Under the pieces are notes generated by a model. The model saw only the letters and a list, made by a program, of their open reading frames with translations, searched no databases and had not been told where the DNA came from. Source: Byssochlamys sp. IMV 00236 (Eukaryota; Ascomycota; Eurotiomycetes; Eurotiales; Thermoascaceae). Taken from it: 64,000 bases of DNA. The translations under genes were made by a program, and so were the position numbers. Position 1 is the first letter of the stretch; each line of letters starts with the position of its first letter. The stretch is from positions 62,001 to 126,000 of the forward strand of contig MSJH02000805.1 in NCBI GenBank assembly GCA_001931875.2, given 5' to 3'. This document shows positions 35,201 through 45,690 of the stretch, one piece after another.

Positions 35201-35270
35201 ATGCCTTACCGAGACCACCGCCGGCACCCGTGACGACGACGGTCTGGTTATCGAAGCGCAACTCTGACAT
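32208..35270 (-). CDS. foxA: peroxisomal multifunctional beta-oxidation enzyme (Fox2-type)
   Basis: Seven exons on the minus strand (35270-35115, 35043-34816, 34758-34650, 34599-34510, 34451-34064, 34007-33599, 33539-32208) give about 903 residues. Two tandem short-chain dehydrogenase domains are followed by a C-terminal hot-dog hydratase 2 domain. The first has [21 protein letters not shown] and a YSAAK-type active site formed across an intron. The second has VTGGGNG spliced to LGRAY, then NNAGILRD and SNYAAAK. The hydratase 2 domain has [22 protein letters not shown] and ILHGLCSLG. It carries out the D-specific hydration and dehydrogenation steps of fatty-acid oxidation. The C-terminus is AKL, a canonical PTS1 peroxisome signal. 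The start [19 protein letters not shown] fits the family exactly. Two CCTCGG sites lie upstream, consistent with FarA/FarB control. Confidence 0.95.
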
Positions 35271-35554
35271 GGTGGAGTATCACGCAGCAGCCGCGAATGT
35301 TAAGAAAGAGAAGAGGGACAAGGCGGAGACCACTCAAAACAGAATGCGGATACCCAGACACACAAGGGGATCCGTCTCCGGGAGAGATGATTATATATAA
35401 GGTTAATGTATATGAAGGGAAGGACTAGGAGGGTTTTTCGGCAGGGGAAGAAGAAGAGGAAGATGGAGGACGTGATGGAGGTTTAATGGAATCGTAGGAT
35501 GCGGATAATTGCTCGGTGATTCTGACGGGGGCAGCAAGCTCGGCACGCTGGGAA

Positions 35555-35560
35555 CCTCGG
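35555..35560. promoter_or_regulatory. CCTCGG, candidate FarA/FarB (CTF1) site for foxA
   Basis: The hexamer CCTCGG, the established core of fatty-acid response elements in aspergilli, lies about 285 bases upstream of the foxA ATG in the shared foxA / Tda10-like intergenic region. Confidence 0.5.
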
Positions 35561-36015
35561 CTCGTTCGCAGTCAGACAACAACAGTACTTAACTAACGAT
35601 GGAACTAATTATTATCTCTCTCCACCAGACAAGTCGTAGCCGTTTCACATGCCGATATGCTAAGTACTCGTGGCTAAAAGTCACCTGGAAATGGTGATTA
35701 ATTTAACTCAATGTGCCATCACTTGCCTGTGATTCATTATTCTGTCGCGAGCATCGGATTGATCTAATCAGCTGGGTTAGTAATGTTGACTACTTGGTAG
35801 TTAGTTATACTGTTCTTCGTCTTTTATCTAATAATCATTGCCTTGGTTTCCTAGAACCCAGATCTGTCTGTAGCTGACAATAGCTGTAATAACCAACATG
35901 TATTCTTAGAATTAAATTCCCTCCCTAACGTTGCACAGCTACAGTAATAATTAATCTCCCCGCCCGCTTCGAGCTCCGCTCGGCAGTTTCCCCAGATTTC
36001 CACCGATCGGGGCTG

Positions 36016-36021
36016 CCTCGG
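36016..36021. promoter_or_regulatory. second CCTCGG in the foxA / Tda10-like intergenic region
   Basis: Same hexamer and orientation as the copy at 35555. It lies about 750 bases from the foxA start but only about 85 from the start of the divergent kinase gene, so it may serve either gene or be chance. Confidence 0.35.
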
Positions 36022-36103
36022 GTCTGTGTAATATAGGTAGCCAAAGCTGTATGGTAATTATCGCCAAACCATCGAGCCTCAACAGTCTGCTTATTCGGTC
36101 ACG

Positions 36104-37400
36104 ATGCCCGAGATCGTGGACGACAAGTCCCAGCATTGTATTCCTTTCATCCTGGAACGTCTCAAGGTGCACCAGGCTCGTCACAAAGATGATCCTGATG
36201 CCCCGCCTTTCTTCCTGGGTCTGAACGGTGTCCAGGGTGCGGGAAAGACGGTTTTGGTATGTAGGCACGAGTATTTATATTTGAACTCCAGTTGCTTTTA
36301 TTTTTCTTTTTCTTCCTTTTCTCTGGACGAATTGTATACGATATTTAACCCCATTGCTGAACGATATATATTACATACAACTAGGTATCTACGCTTCAGA
36401 AAACCCTCCGTTCCCCGCCTTACTCCCTCCCCACGGTGACGCTCTCCCTCGACGACATCTACCTCACCCACGCGGACCAAGTCGCCCTCGCAGCTGCTCA
36501 TCCGGATAATCCCCTTCTCCAACACCGCGGACAGCCATCCACGCATGATCTCGCGTTGGGCGAAAAAGTCTTCGCGTCCCTCAAGGCCAATAAACCCACT
36601 GCCATCCCGCAGTACGACAAGTCCGCCTTTTCCGGACAAGGGGATCGTGTCCCGGAGTCGCAATGGGAGATCGTCAATGGCGAAGGTCAGGAGAAGATCA
36701 AGCTTGTCATTTTCGAGGGATGGTGTGTGGGATTTCGGCCCTGGGATGACGTGACGCTGAAAGAGAAATGGGAGGCGGCGGTGCGGCAGAAGGATACTGG
36801 GAATTATGATGGGAGATTGGGATATGTTAAATTCGAAGATGTGAAGACGGTCAATGATGCTCTTAAGCGATATGATGTCTTGACTGAGTGAGTGTTTTGA
36901 TCAGAAAGTCCAGGTTATTCCTCATGCTGACTTACTTCCATTCTAGCCAGCTCGATGCCCTTATACATATGTACGTCTACTGAATCGCTTCCCTTATCGA
37001 TGAGATTGAAAGAGGCTGATTTTTTTTTCTCTCTCTCGTCCCAGTGATGCCGAAAACCCCCGCTTTGTCTACGAATGGCGACAGGAGCAGGAACGCACAC
37101 TACGCGCTGCAAAAGGCACAGGCATGACTGAAGAACAAGTCAACCACTTCGTTGACGGCTGTATGTCTCCCAGAATACCCTCCAATCCCTTCTAAAAAAA
37201 AATAAAAATAAAAATAAAAACTAGCAATTCTAACGCGCAACTCAGATTACCCATCCTACGAACTCTTCACCGAAACCCTCCGTGAAGGCGTCTTTAAACC
37301 TACTGCAGGCAAACCCGTTCCCGAGGCGGATTGGAAGGGAAGACAACTTCGTCTAGTCGTCGAAAAGAACAGACGGGTACGGGAAGTTATTACGATTTAG
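36104..37400 (+). CDS. Tda10/glycerate-kinase-like P-loop kinase
   Basis: Five exons: 36104-36256, 36385-36887, 36947-36970 (only 24 bases), 37045-37160 and 37246-37400, about 316 residues. The P-loop GLNGVQGAGKT is followed after the first intron by VTLSLDDIYLTHADQ, QHRGQPSTHDL, IPQYDKSAFSGQGDR and VIFEGWCVGFRPW. This is the layout of yeast Tda10 (YGR205w) and plant D-glycerate 3-kinases, members of the phosphoribulokinase/uridine kinase-like superfamily. The C-terminal RFVYEWRQEQERTLRAAKGTGMTEEQVNHFVDGYYPSYE matches too, in pieces split by introns. The physiological substrate in fungi is not settled; glycerate is plausible. It is divergent from foxA and shares its upstream region. Confidence 0.88.
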
Positions 37401-39444
37401 GGTCCAAAGTCTGCCCATGGGAATCTATATAGGTTGGAATAGACGCTGTATAGATAGACAAAGGGTCTCTATTTCCTTGTGGTCTTTTCTTAGTTAGCGG
37501 GCAGTATCCCTTCGCGACTTACTTAAAAAGCTGTCAATAATAGCAGTTCCGACGGCTCTTACTAGCTGAAATGGCTAAAAGCGGGGGCAAGAGATTGGAA
37601 ATCACGTGGGTGTCGAAGGCTTTTCTCATTAGAGGTCTAAAGGAGATCCTAGGATCCGAGAAGTCTAAGTACAGGTTTGTCACATGATATGTCACGTGAC
37701 CTCCGGGAAACAAAAAAAAAGATGTGCCCCCGGCACGGACTTCAGCATTACAAGTGCTGCGCTCTACCACTGAGCTATAAGGGCTCTCCGATAAGTTTGG
37801 ACGCTAATAATATGCATGAAGTTAGATACCTTTTAGGGTACCGAGTATTTTATTGCAACTCTGGTAAGCGGCGAAAAGCTATAGCCGAAGCTGCGCACAA
37901 GACTAAAAATAGGATAGAATTTCTCTGCAACGCTAAAGCTTTCTAAAGACCAGTTTTCTATATAAGTACTCTCTTAGAAACTCAGTAGAGCTTTCCGTTT
38001 CTAATTAATAACATTAGCAGCTCGAACTTTACTGATTAAAAATCCATCTAAATACAAAGATAATCGCTAGAGGTAAACTAACTCTTCTTATAGGTTAATT
38101 AGATAAGACAGAATAGCAGTAAACTTCAGAATATTGTATAATACTGTATATTGTCGAGTTGTCTTTATACTGCTACAATAGCTTGCTAACTTATTTCAAT
38201 ATTATTGTAATTAGTGGTGCAAGATTGGGTATTACTCTTTATCTTTAGCCCTGGGAGCGGCGCTGGTGTTCTGCTGGTAATGGAGAGGAGATATACTGCA
38301 TGCATTTTGTTCTATCTGTGGCCTCTTGTGCCTCCTTCAGTTCTTGGTGGTGCGCGGCCTCCATGGCGGCATTGATCGCTGTTAGCCTTTCATTCTCTAC
38401 GGTCAGGCGAGTGGCCTTTTTCTATCAGCTGGTTAACCTCCACATCGCTGTCTCGGAGATCAGCCTGTGGACTTTTCGCTACATATAGAGTTAGGGTCAG
38501 CGTTTTATTGCTAGTCATAATTGTTTAATGCAACTTCTATCCTCTATCAGGTTTTGAAAATCATCGCATTCGTAGCAAGTTTTCAGTCTACTCTCATCCT
38601 AAATCTGGATCTAGAATCAGTGTTTCTTCTTCATCCTAAGCTCGAAATACAAGTCCAATTCTTTTCCTATGGCATACATATTGGTGCATAAAGCATCGAG
38701 CTACTATCCTGCGACCTTAATCGTAGCTCAGAACAGGAGTGTTGAGGTAGTAGTAAGTATAAGGCACCGATAAAGTCTGCTGAAGACATAACCTATAACT
38801 CTTTAATTTTAATGCACCACGCTCTGTGTACGAGTGAAAACAATCCAAAAAAAAAAATTGTAGATCTTGTTCTCCGGGTACCTCTTCCGTTCCATATGAA
38901 CAAGGAGAACTATAGCTGAGCTTTATGCATGCCGCCGCCGCTCAATGTACGCCCACGCGCTGTACCTCGGTGAACGCTACTGCCCGTTGGGTGTCGTCGA
39001 TTAGGGCGTAGGGGCACAGGCTCCCTATTATTATTGGATCTGAGCTTCCTGAGCGCTGTGCCTTCTCCCTACTATTGATCATAATAAGTGCAATGGTGTC
39101 GCTCTTACAGATAGAAACTTTTGGCGCAAGCGCCGTCGTAACACACAAGGTAATATAGATACCGGTTGAGGTGTAAAAAGCAGGAAGAAAGCCATGTGAA
39201 CCGACCTTGAGGCCAAGGCAAAGCTTGCAGACGTTTCTAAGCAGAGAATTCGGTGGGAGGTGTAACATTACTGAATCAAAATAAAGCAACAGCTTTAGAG
39301 AACAAGTTACGGGTTGCTTGAAACTTTTTGATTGTGATCGGAAAAGCTAAGATATCATGTCGCTAAGAAAAAAAGCAATCCCTATGAACCAAACAACCCG
39401 AGACCCGTGATATCGTGAGGAAGAAAAATCAAAAACGCCTGAAT
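37401..39444. other. AT-rich, relic-filled spacer
   Basis: About 2 kb without an intact gene. It holds a truncated tRNA-Thr-like sequence at 37725-37784 and an AT-rich decayed stretch at about 37800-38250. On the minus strand at about 38465-38300 a frameshifted coiled-coil-like piece reads DSDVEVNQLIEK, then after a shift TVENERLTAINAAMEAAHH. This could be the tail of an old transposase, but that is only a guess. Confidence 0.4.
37725..37784 (-). pseudogene. truncated tRNA-Thr(UGU)-like remnant
   Basis: On the minus strand the sequence has an A box (TAGCTCAGTGGTAG) and an anticodon arm GCAGCACTTGTAATGCTG with TGT in the loop, then AGTCCGTG. It jumps straight to an acceptor-like CCGGGGGC. The T-arm with the GTTCGA B box is missing (about 12-15 bases) and the 5' acceptor GCCCTTA pairs only partly. 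A deleted tRNA gene, not expected to be transcribed normally. Confidence 0.75.
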
Positions 39445-41084
39445 CTAGTTCATCTGGCGAACCAGGGCGTTGATGTGGTCCTCACGGTTACCGGTGTCAC
39501 CACCCTCGATGAAGTGCTTGAACTTGCGGGTGCGGAAGCCACCGGTGGGGTTGGACAGCTTGAAGGGCCAGAGGAAGTTCGAGGCCTGCTTGAAGTTGGG
39601 GCCAACGGTGTAGATCTCGTGGATCAGATCCTCCATACAGACAATGCCGTACTTGCCGAGGTTCTCCTCGATGATCTGGTTGTCAGACAGAGCAATGCGC
39701 TGCTTGTCGACCTTTCCGTAACCGCGCTTGTAGATGAGCTCGCGGACGGTCTTCAGGTTGGGGTAACCGTAGGCGATGTAGGGGTTGACAATGGTCAGCA
39801 TCTCCTGGGTAGCCTTGGTAAGGCGGACGAAGACACCGTTGTTGATCTGCAGCAGACGGAGCAGCTGGAGGATCTTGCGGGGCTTAGGAGCGATCTTGTT
39901 GATACTGAGAAACGTGTGAGCTCATGCTACTTCAGCAACTGCTTAGGACGGACGCAACTTACCCCTTGATACGGATAACAAAGACCAGCTTGGGCTCCTC
40001 GGGAACGTAGAAGTTACCCTCCTGGCGGCTCAGGCGGCCAAGGCGGATCTTCTCACGCTCAGCATCACGGTACTCCTTGACGTAGGCCTCGGCGCGCTTG
40101 AAGATAACGGCACGCTTCTCCTTGTTGGCCTGAAGACTGAAAGTCAGCAATGATTCCAGTTATGCATATGTAAAAATTAATGCAAAAATTTTCCATGACA
40201 AGATCAGCCCCGAAAGATGGTTAACAAAAGCGACAGCATCGACCGATGGTCTAGTCGCGATGTGGTAGTTATCATCACTATGTCCTACTCCTCCACTAAC
40301 GTGCAAAGAAAAAGAATAGAAAAAAAGTCAGCACTGACCTTCTTGCGCTTCTCGAGTTCCTCACGGCGGGCAGCGCGAGCCTGCTCCTGGCTCTTGCGCT
40401 TCTTGAGGAGGGTCTCAGGCACGAGGACCTGGTCCTTGGTGGGGACGGTACTGTATCAGACAAGAGAACGAAGGTCAGTATAGTCTGTCCATACAGAAGC
40501 ATGGCAAAGACAATCGCCGAGTGTAAAGAACTGCAGCATATAGCGCCACATTCTCACTGAAGGCGGTAAAAAGGGACTCGACGAAATGAATTTAGTCGGT
40601 GAGGATCATTTGGGTGTGACCATGGCTGTTGAATCGCTGCTCCATTTTGCACGTATTCCAACGCAAATTTTTTCGCATTACAACGCAACACATGAGACCC
40701 GTGACATCCTCATCCGACAAAACCCTAAGCATAACGCTCAGGAATTCATGTTGACGCTTTCTGTCTCTTTGCAGATCGTCCCCTTCTAGGGGGACTGAAC
40801 CACTGAGATGACAGTAGCAGACAACAATCAATTTCAAGGAGAAAGCAAAGTAGCCTTCAGCCTCAAGACCCCATCTCCAATCCCATTCCCTGAGTGTCGA
40901 TTAACCCCATTCTCAGAGGCGACTCAATCCGAGGGAAAGGAAAAACGGGAATAATCGAGCTGGTGCTAAGCAGTATAAGACTGCAGCATCTCCAGCGAGA
41001 ATGACGACTATATCTGGAACCTCACGATCTCGACAATCAGCTTCAAGGGATCACAATGGCAACATACGTAGCGGTAGAGGCCAT
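39445..41084 (-). CDS. rpl7: 60S ribosomal protein L7 (uL30)
   Basis: Four exons on the minus strand (41084-41068, 40450-40339, 40129-39963, 39904-39445) give about 251 residues. The first exon encodes only MASTAT before a GTATGT donor and a long (about 617-base) first intron, a common layout for fungal ribosomal protein genes. Then come [19 protein letters not shown], a basic eukaryote-specific N-terminal extension, and [20 protein letters not shown]. The uL30 fold follows with [46 protein letters not shown] and IYKRGYGK. The end [14 protein letters not shown] is the conserved L7 C-terminus. It binds large-subunit rRNA. The second intron (40130-40338) carries a box C/D snoRNA. Confidence 0.95.
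40198..40285 (-). ncRNA. intronic box C/D snoRNA (snR39/snR39b/U51-like)
   Basis: Inside the second intron of the L7 gene, same strand. Box C GTGATGA is at 40279-40273 and box D CTGA at 40208-40205. A short GACA/TGTC terminal stem closes the element. Directly before box D stands ACCATCTTTCGGG, complementary to the conserved large-subunit rRNA stretch CCCGAAAGATGGT. By the fifth-nucleotide rule from box D it would guide 2'-O-methylation of the G in CCCG, equivalent to yeast 25S G805; the neighbouring A807 is the snR39/snR59 target. Yeast also keeps snR39/snR59 in RPL7 introns (established), so position and guide agree. Confidence 0.8.
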
Positions 41085-41382
41085 TTGGAAGGCGTGTCGA
41101 CGTTGTCTGTCGGCTGGCTTTGGCGGAGGTTGTCGAGCTGAAGAAAATCAAAAGTTCCGAGAAGTCAAGAAATTTGGTTTGTGTGGACGCCAAGCGGAAT
41201 TTACGCGCTAGTCTGTTTGTAGATTGACCGACGGGATGCTATCCACGTGACCGATACCCTTATCGGATTAGGGTTTCGAGGCGTCATCCGGTCTGGAGGT
41301 CCCGCCATCACTTATCGTATCGGCCTGGGATCGGACGATCAAGAGAGTCCCATTCCTAGATACACTCGTCGCAAAGTAAACC

Positions 41383-42246
41383 ATGGCTTCCAGACGCGGC
41401 GTTGGAATTGGCGCCTTCGCAAACCGAAATCAAGCTTCCCAGTCATATGCCAATCATGGCGCAAACCTCCGCTCCAGTCACCTCTCCTCTCTGCAGACCC
41501 AACTGTCGGTCTTTCAGTCTCTATTGCACAGCTTCGCTCTCGAACATGGCCCGACAATCAAGTCTAACCCGACTTTCCGTGCGGAATTCGCGCGCATGTG
41601 CAATGCCATCGGCGTTGACCCATTAGCAGCCAGTAATGTGAAGGGTAGAGGCAGCCGGAAGGGCCTCGTGCCCGGTCTGGCGGAAGGCGGCAGTTTCTGG
41701 ACCCAGATCCTCGGCGGAGATATGAACGATTTTTATTTTGAAGTCGCAGTGCGAGTTGTCGAATTATGTCGAGAAACCCGAAGTGAGAATGGCGGTCTTA
41801 TTGGCGTCGAAGAATGTCGAAAGAGGGTCGGTAGGGGGAAGGCAATTGGTGGTGGACTCGAAGTCACAGAGTATGTCCTACGTGTCTAACGTTCCTAAAC
41901 AGGTAGACATCCACTTATTAATACTTGATTTAGTGACGATATCTTACGAGCCGTGAAATCACTCGAGCCCCTTGGATCTGGCATCAATATCATCAGCGTC
42001 GGTAGCAAGCAATTCATCCGCTCAGTGCCCAAGGAACTGAACACCGATCAAGCGACAGTCCTTGAAGTTATTCAGCTCCTCAATTTCGTCACCGTCTCTA
42101 TGCTACAGCTAAATCTGAATTGGGAGAAAGCGAGAGCTCAGACAGTCATCGATGACCTGTTGGCCGATGGTCTAGTCTGGGTAGATACCCAGTGCGAAGA
42201 GAATGAGTACTGGTCGCCGCAGAATCTGTTGGATGATAGTGGATGA
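41383..42246 (+). CDS. snf8: ESCRT-II subunit Snf8/Vps22
   Basis: Two exons, 41383-41870 and 41934-42246, about 266 residues, the normal size for Vps22. The N-terminus RRGVGIGAF is a family hallmark, followed by a helical hairpin and [18 protein letters not shown]. Then come [25 protein letters not shown] and, across the intron, [19 protein letters not shown] and [14 protein letters not shown], leading into two winged-helix domains that end in DGLVWVD and [10 protein letters not shown]. It forms ESCRT-II with Vps25 and Vps36 at endosomes, recruiting ESCRT-III for multivesicular-body sorting. The head-to-head arrangement with the L7 gene leaves about 300 bases of shared promoter. Confidence 0.94.
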
Positions 42247-42270
42247 GGAGAAGGGTGTCTTCCTGATAAG

Positions 42271-42588
42271 TTACTTTTGTCTCCCATATACGGGACTATG
42301 AGATGCCGGTGCGGAGTTGGGGTCATACCATATAGGTGGATAAACCACTATCTGCAGGTGGTCCCTTGCACCTAGGTGCGGAACCAGACTATCCTGAGTC
42401 CCCGACTGGGCCCATGGAACCATCGCCCTTGGAATAGGCGTAACAGTGGTCTCACGGTCTGAATATGGATACGAGGCGGTATATTTTGATACCTGCTGAC
42501 GGTGCCAGTTGTGACAGCTTCTCAGTCCGTTTATGCCACCCTCAGCGGGAAAGACTGGCGCAGCTGCGCCAAGGGAGTTCTCAGCCAT
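42271..42588 (-). CDS. small hypothetical protein (doubtful)
   Basis: An ATG-started frame of 105 residues on the minus strand between the convergent ends of snf8 and eIF3c. The product is Pro/Tyr/His-rich (VVYPPIWYDPNSAPASHSP) with no domain, signal peptide or membrane segment. It begins only 25 bases from the snf8 stop and may just be untranslated flank. Listed because it is ATG-started and intron-free, but evidence is thin. Confidence 0.25.
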   Translation of the reverse strand: MAENSLGAAAPVFPAEGGINGLRSCHNWHRQQVSKYTASYPYSDRETTVTPIPRAMVPWAQSGTQDSLVPHLGARDHLQIVVYPPIWYDPNSAPASHSPVYGRQK

Positions 42589-43004
42589 GATTACGACATA
42601 TATATAGACTTCTAGTCTTCTGCATCCTCAGAAAGAGCTCATTGTGGATATACGGTGACCCATTGCACTAGTAATAATAAATAACGGAGATAATACTATG
42701 AGATTGCTACAGAAAAGAAAGAGAGCATATTGAGATATCTAAGCAGCCAGATGCAGGCCCACAATCTGCCCATCCAGCATTCAAACCGTCCTTTTTTGCA
42801 CGGAAACCTTTTTCTCTTCATCTAACTTTCAGACATGAACATCATCTGTAAAAGGCATGCATGCATGAGATTCAACGCGGTCCACGATTTCACCGTATTG
42901 GGAAAGACAGGGACGCGCCGACCATATGTATCTGAGACTCCAAAAGAAAATGAGAAGCATGAGAGAGAAAAACGTGAAGAGAGCCCATTACAACATTCAA
43001 CTGC

Positions 43005-45690
43005 TTAAGCTTTGATAGCACTTCCCAATGCACCGCCACTGAACTGCTGGCCACCAGGCCGGCGCCCTTGCTGGGGAAGTCTGAGACCACCACGACCCTG
43101 GCCGCCACCACGGCCACCACGGCCACGACCAGCACCGTGGTCGCGCTGGAATGCATTGGCCATACCCTGAGTTCGCTGTTCCAGAGTCTTCTCGTTCGAC
43201 TCGAGCAGGGACATGGACTTGTCCGCGAGAGTGACGATCTGTGACTGGAGACGAGAGAGCTCAACACCCTTGCGGAAGACAATGGCATTGTTGACCTGGT
43301 CAAGGGCAGCAGCCAACTCCTCGTGGGAGATCATGCGGCTGATGATCGAAGAAATCTTCTTCTCGGAAAGCTCGAACATGTCTGCCAGACTGGAGATGGA
43401 GAGGGTGTCATAGAAGGGAGCGTAGGTGAAGAGGTAGGTCCTCAGACCCTCCTCCTGGATCTGCTGGGCGAGCATGGCCTTGATCTTGTCGGGCTGAGCC
43501 ATCAGATCCCAGATCTTGATGGAGTTGAGAAGCGATGAGGCCTTCTTCCAGTCACCAGCGGCGAGGAACTTGGCACTCATGATAACGCCGTCACGGGTGT
43601 TCTCCGGCGGGCCAGCGAACACCTGTCGCTCGTTGTAGTCGAGCATACGACGGAAGGTCTTGGAGATGATGCGACGCTTCATCTCAGGTGAAGAGGAAGT
43701 CTGGGCCATGAGAGGGACTTCCAAGAACATGCTCGATGTCAGGTAAATGCACTCCAGCAATTCGAGGTTGATGTGCATGTGGAATGGAAGCTGGCGCTGG
43801 CGCTCAAGCTTCTCTTGCTCGGGAGAGACAGTAGAGTAGCGCTGCATGATGATACCCTGGGCGAGAAGTTCCTTTTGTCTTCCACTGCCACAGATCTCTC
43901 CGAGAGTGTTCTGAGCCTCGTAGACGAGGCCAGCACGGAATGCACAGAGACCAATCTGTACGAGCGTTCTGTTGAACAGGATCTGAGTGCTGACATCAAA
44001 GTTGGCGATGTTCTCGGTCAAGTGAGACATAAGCATCAGGTCACGAGCACGGTAGTACTGGTCGTGCAGGGCGAGGAAGAAGATCTGGCACAACATAGCG
44101 CGAGCCTTGATGATACCATCGCTGTTGCCGAACAGATAATTGCAGAGAGTCTGGACGAGCGTCGGGACATCTCCGACCTTGCCGCGGGGGGTGATGACCG
44201 AATCCAGATTCTCAGGGATGGCCTTCCACGTCGCATCCTCCAGAATGCTGACCACCTGAGAGGGCTTGAAGTAGACATGCTCCAGTCTCCGCATCACGAT
44301 TCTGTTGATGCTGTCCTGTCGAGGCTCGCTCTTGTCAGTCTTGCCGAGCTCCTCGACATACAGCTGTGCTCGAACGATGTTGTTGTACAGCTTCTGCTCG
44401 TCGCTGAGACGCTCAATGTACTCAGCAGTGTGCGGGTCGATGTGCTGTAGAGACCTCGTGAGTTCATCGTCCAGTCTCTCAACGAAAGAGACAATGCTGC
44501 CAGGAATGCGCAGAGTCTCGCCCGGAGCAGGCTGGGGCTGCTTCTCATCGTCCTCCCACTCTTCAGCACCTTCGGTAACGATGTAGTCGCGGTGCTCCTC
44601 AAGGACAGAAAGCAGAGTCGTCAATTCACGCTCCGCAGAGTTCCACTGCTCGGGGCTCATGTAGTTGCTAGCAGAGTGAGAAGACAGGTCGAAGCGGGTA
44701 GAGATGAGAGTCAGGTAGATGCGGATACGCTGGTAAGGAGTCTGAGCAACCTCGAGCAGCTTCTCCATAGTCCTGATCTGCTCGACGCGGTCGGTGTTCT
44801 TCTTTCCTCTCGACTCGATAATGAGACGGAGGTGCTTGAGAATACTCTCCGGAGTGTACTGGAGTGTCTTTCCGCCACGGCCGACGGTCGCAAAGCCCTC
44901 CTCATCAGGGGTAGCCACAGCCAGAGTCTCAAGACGCTCGACGCGGGTGACTCTCGGCTTGGGGGCAACGGCAACGGCCTCCTGTTCCTCAGCGGCCTCA
45001 AAGTATCCTTCTTTGTCCCCCCGGTACTTGTCGATCTCAGTCTGGTACTCCTTGTTGTTCTTCTTGATGCGCTGCTTGACGGCGTTGAGACCCTTGGCGT
45101 TGCTGGCGTTCATCTTCTTGGTCGACACCTTCTGCTTGGCAATCGTCTCATTCAAGAAGTCCTCCAAGTCCGCAATAGCCTTGATGTAGATCTTGGGGAC
45201 AGGGCCAGACTGAATGACCTTGGTGATCTGTCGGTTGAGCTTATCGAACTCTACATATAGATATCAGCACATGCAATAAACGCGCATACTTCGCGAAGTC
45301 CCCATGCAGGGGGAAACCGAGATAACAGGAAGTAATCCAAGCCTTACCTGTCGAGATCACCGCCCAGTCACCGATCTTCTCGGCGTTTTCGATCAACTTG
45401 ATCGTTCCCTCGAGTTCCTCTAATCTCTTGTCCTTGGCACTCTTCACGACCGTCACTCGCTCCTCATCCTCACTCTCTTCGCTCTCGGAGACATCCCTCA
45501 AGAATGCACTGGCACCACGGGGACCGGCCTCCTCCTCTTCATCGGACTCCTCGTCCTCTACAGACTTTTCTTCGTCGCTGGATTCTTCTTCCGAGGAAGC
45601 TTCTTCCTCCTCGCGATCACTGTAGAGTTCCTCCTCGTCAGAGGAGCTCGACTCGCTGTCGCTGGCGCCACCGTGGAAAAAGCGAGACAT
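43005..45690 (-). CDS. nip1: translation initiation factor eIF3 subunit c (Nip1)
   Basis: Two exons, 45690-45348 and 45250-43005, about 862 residues, the normal length for eIF3c. MSRFF opens an extended acidic/serine N-terminus (Asp/Glu/Ser tracts to about residue 85) that in yeast contacts eIF1 and eIF5. Then come [17 protein letters not shown] and [15 protein letters not shown]. The body keeps [34 protein letters not shown] and the C-terminal PCI domain ([33 protein letters not shown]). The tail is an RGG-like Gly/Arg run ([10 protein letters not shown]). It scaffolds the 43S pre-initiation complex. The start was chosen as the first ATG before the acidic tract; a longer reading lacks an ATG. 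Confidence 0.95.

Noticed and set aside
43773..45260. Long plus-strand frames (225 and 222 codons)
   Set aside because: Antisense shadows of the eIF3c coding exon, which is unambiguous.
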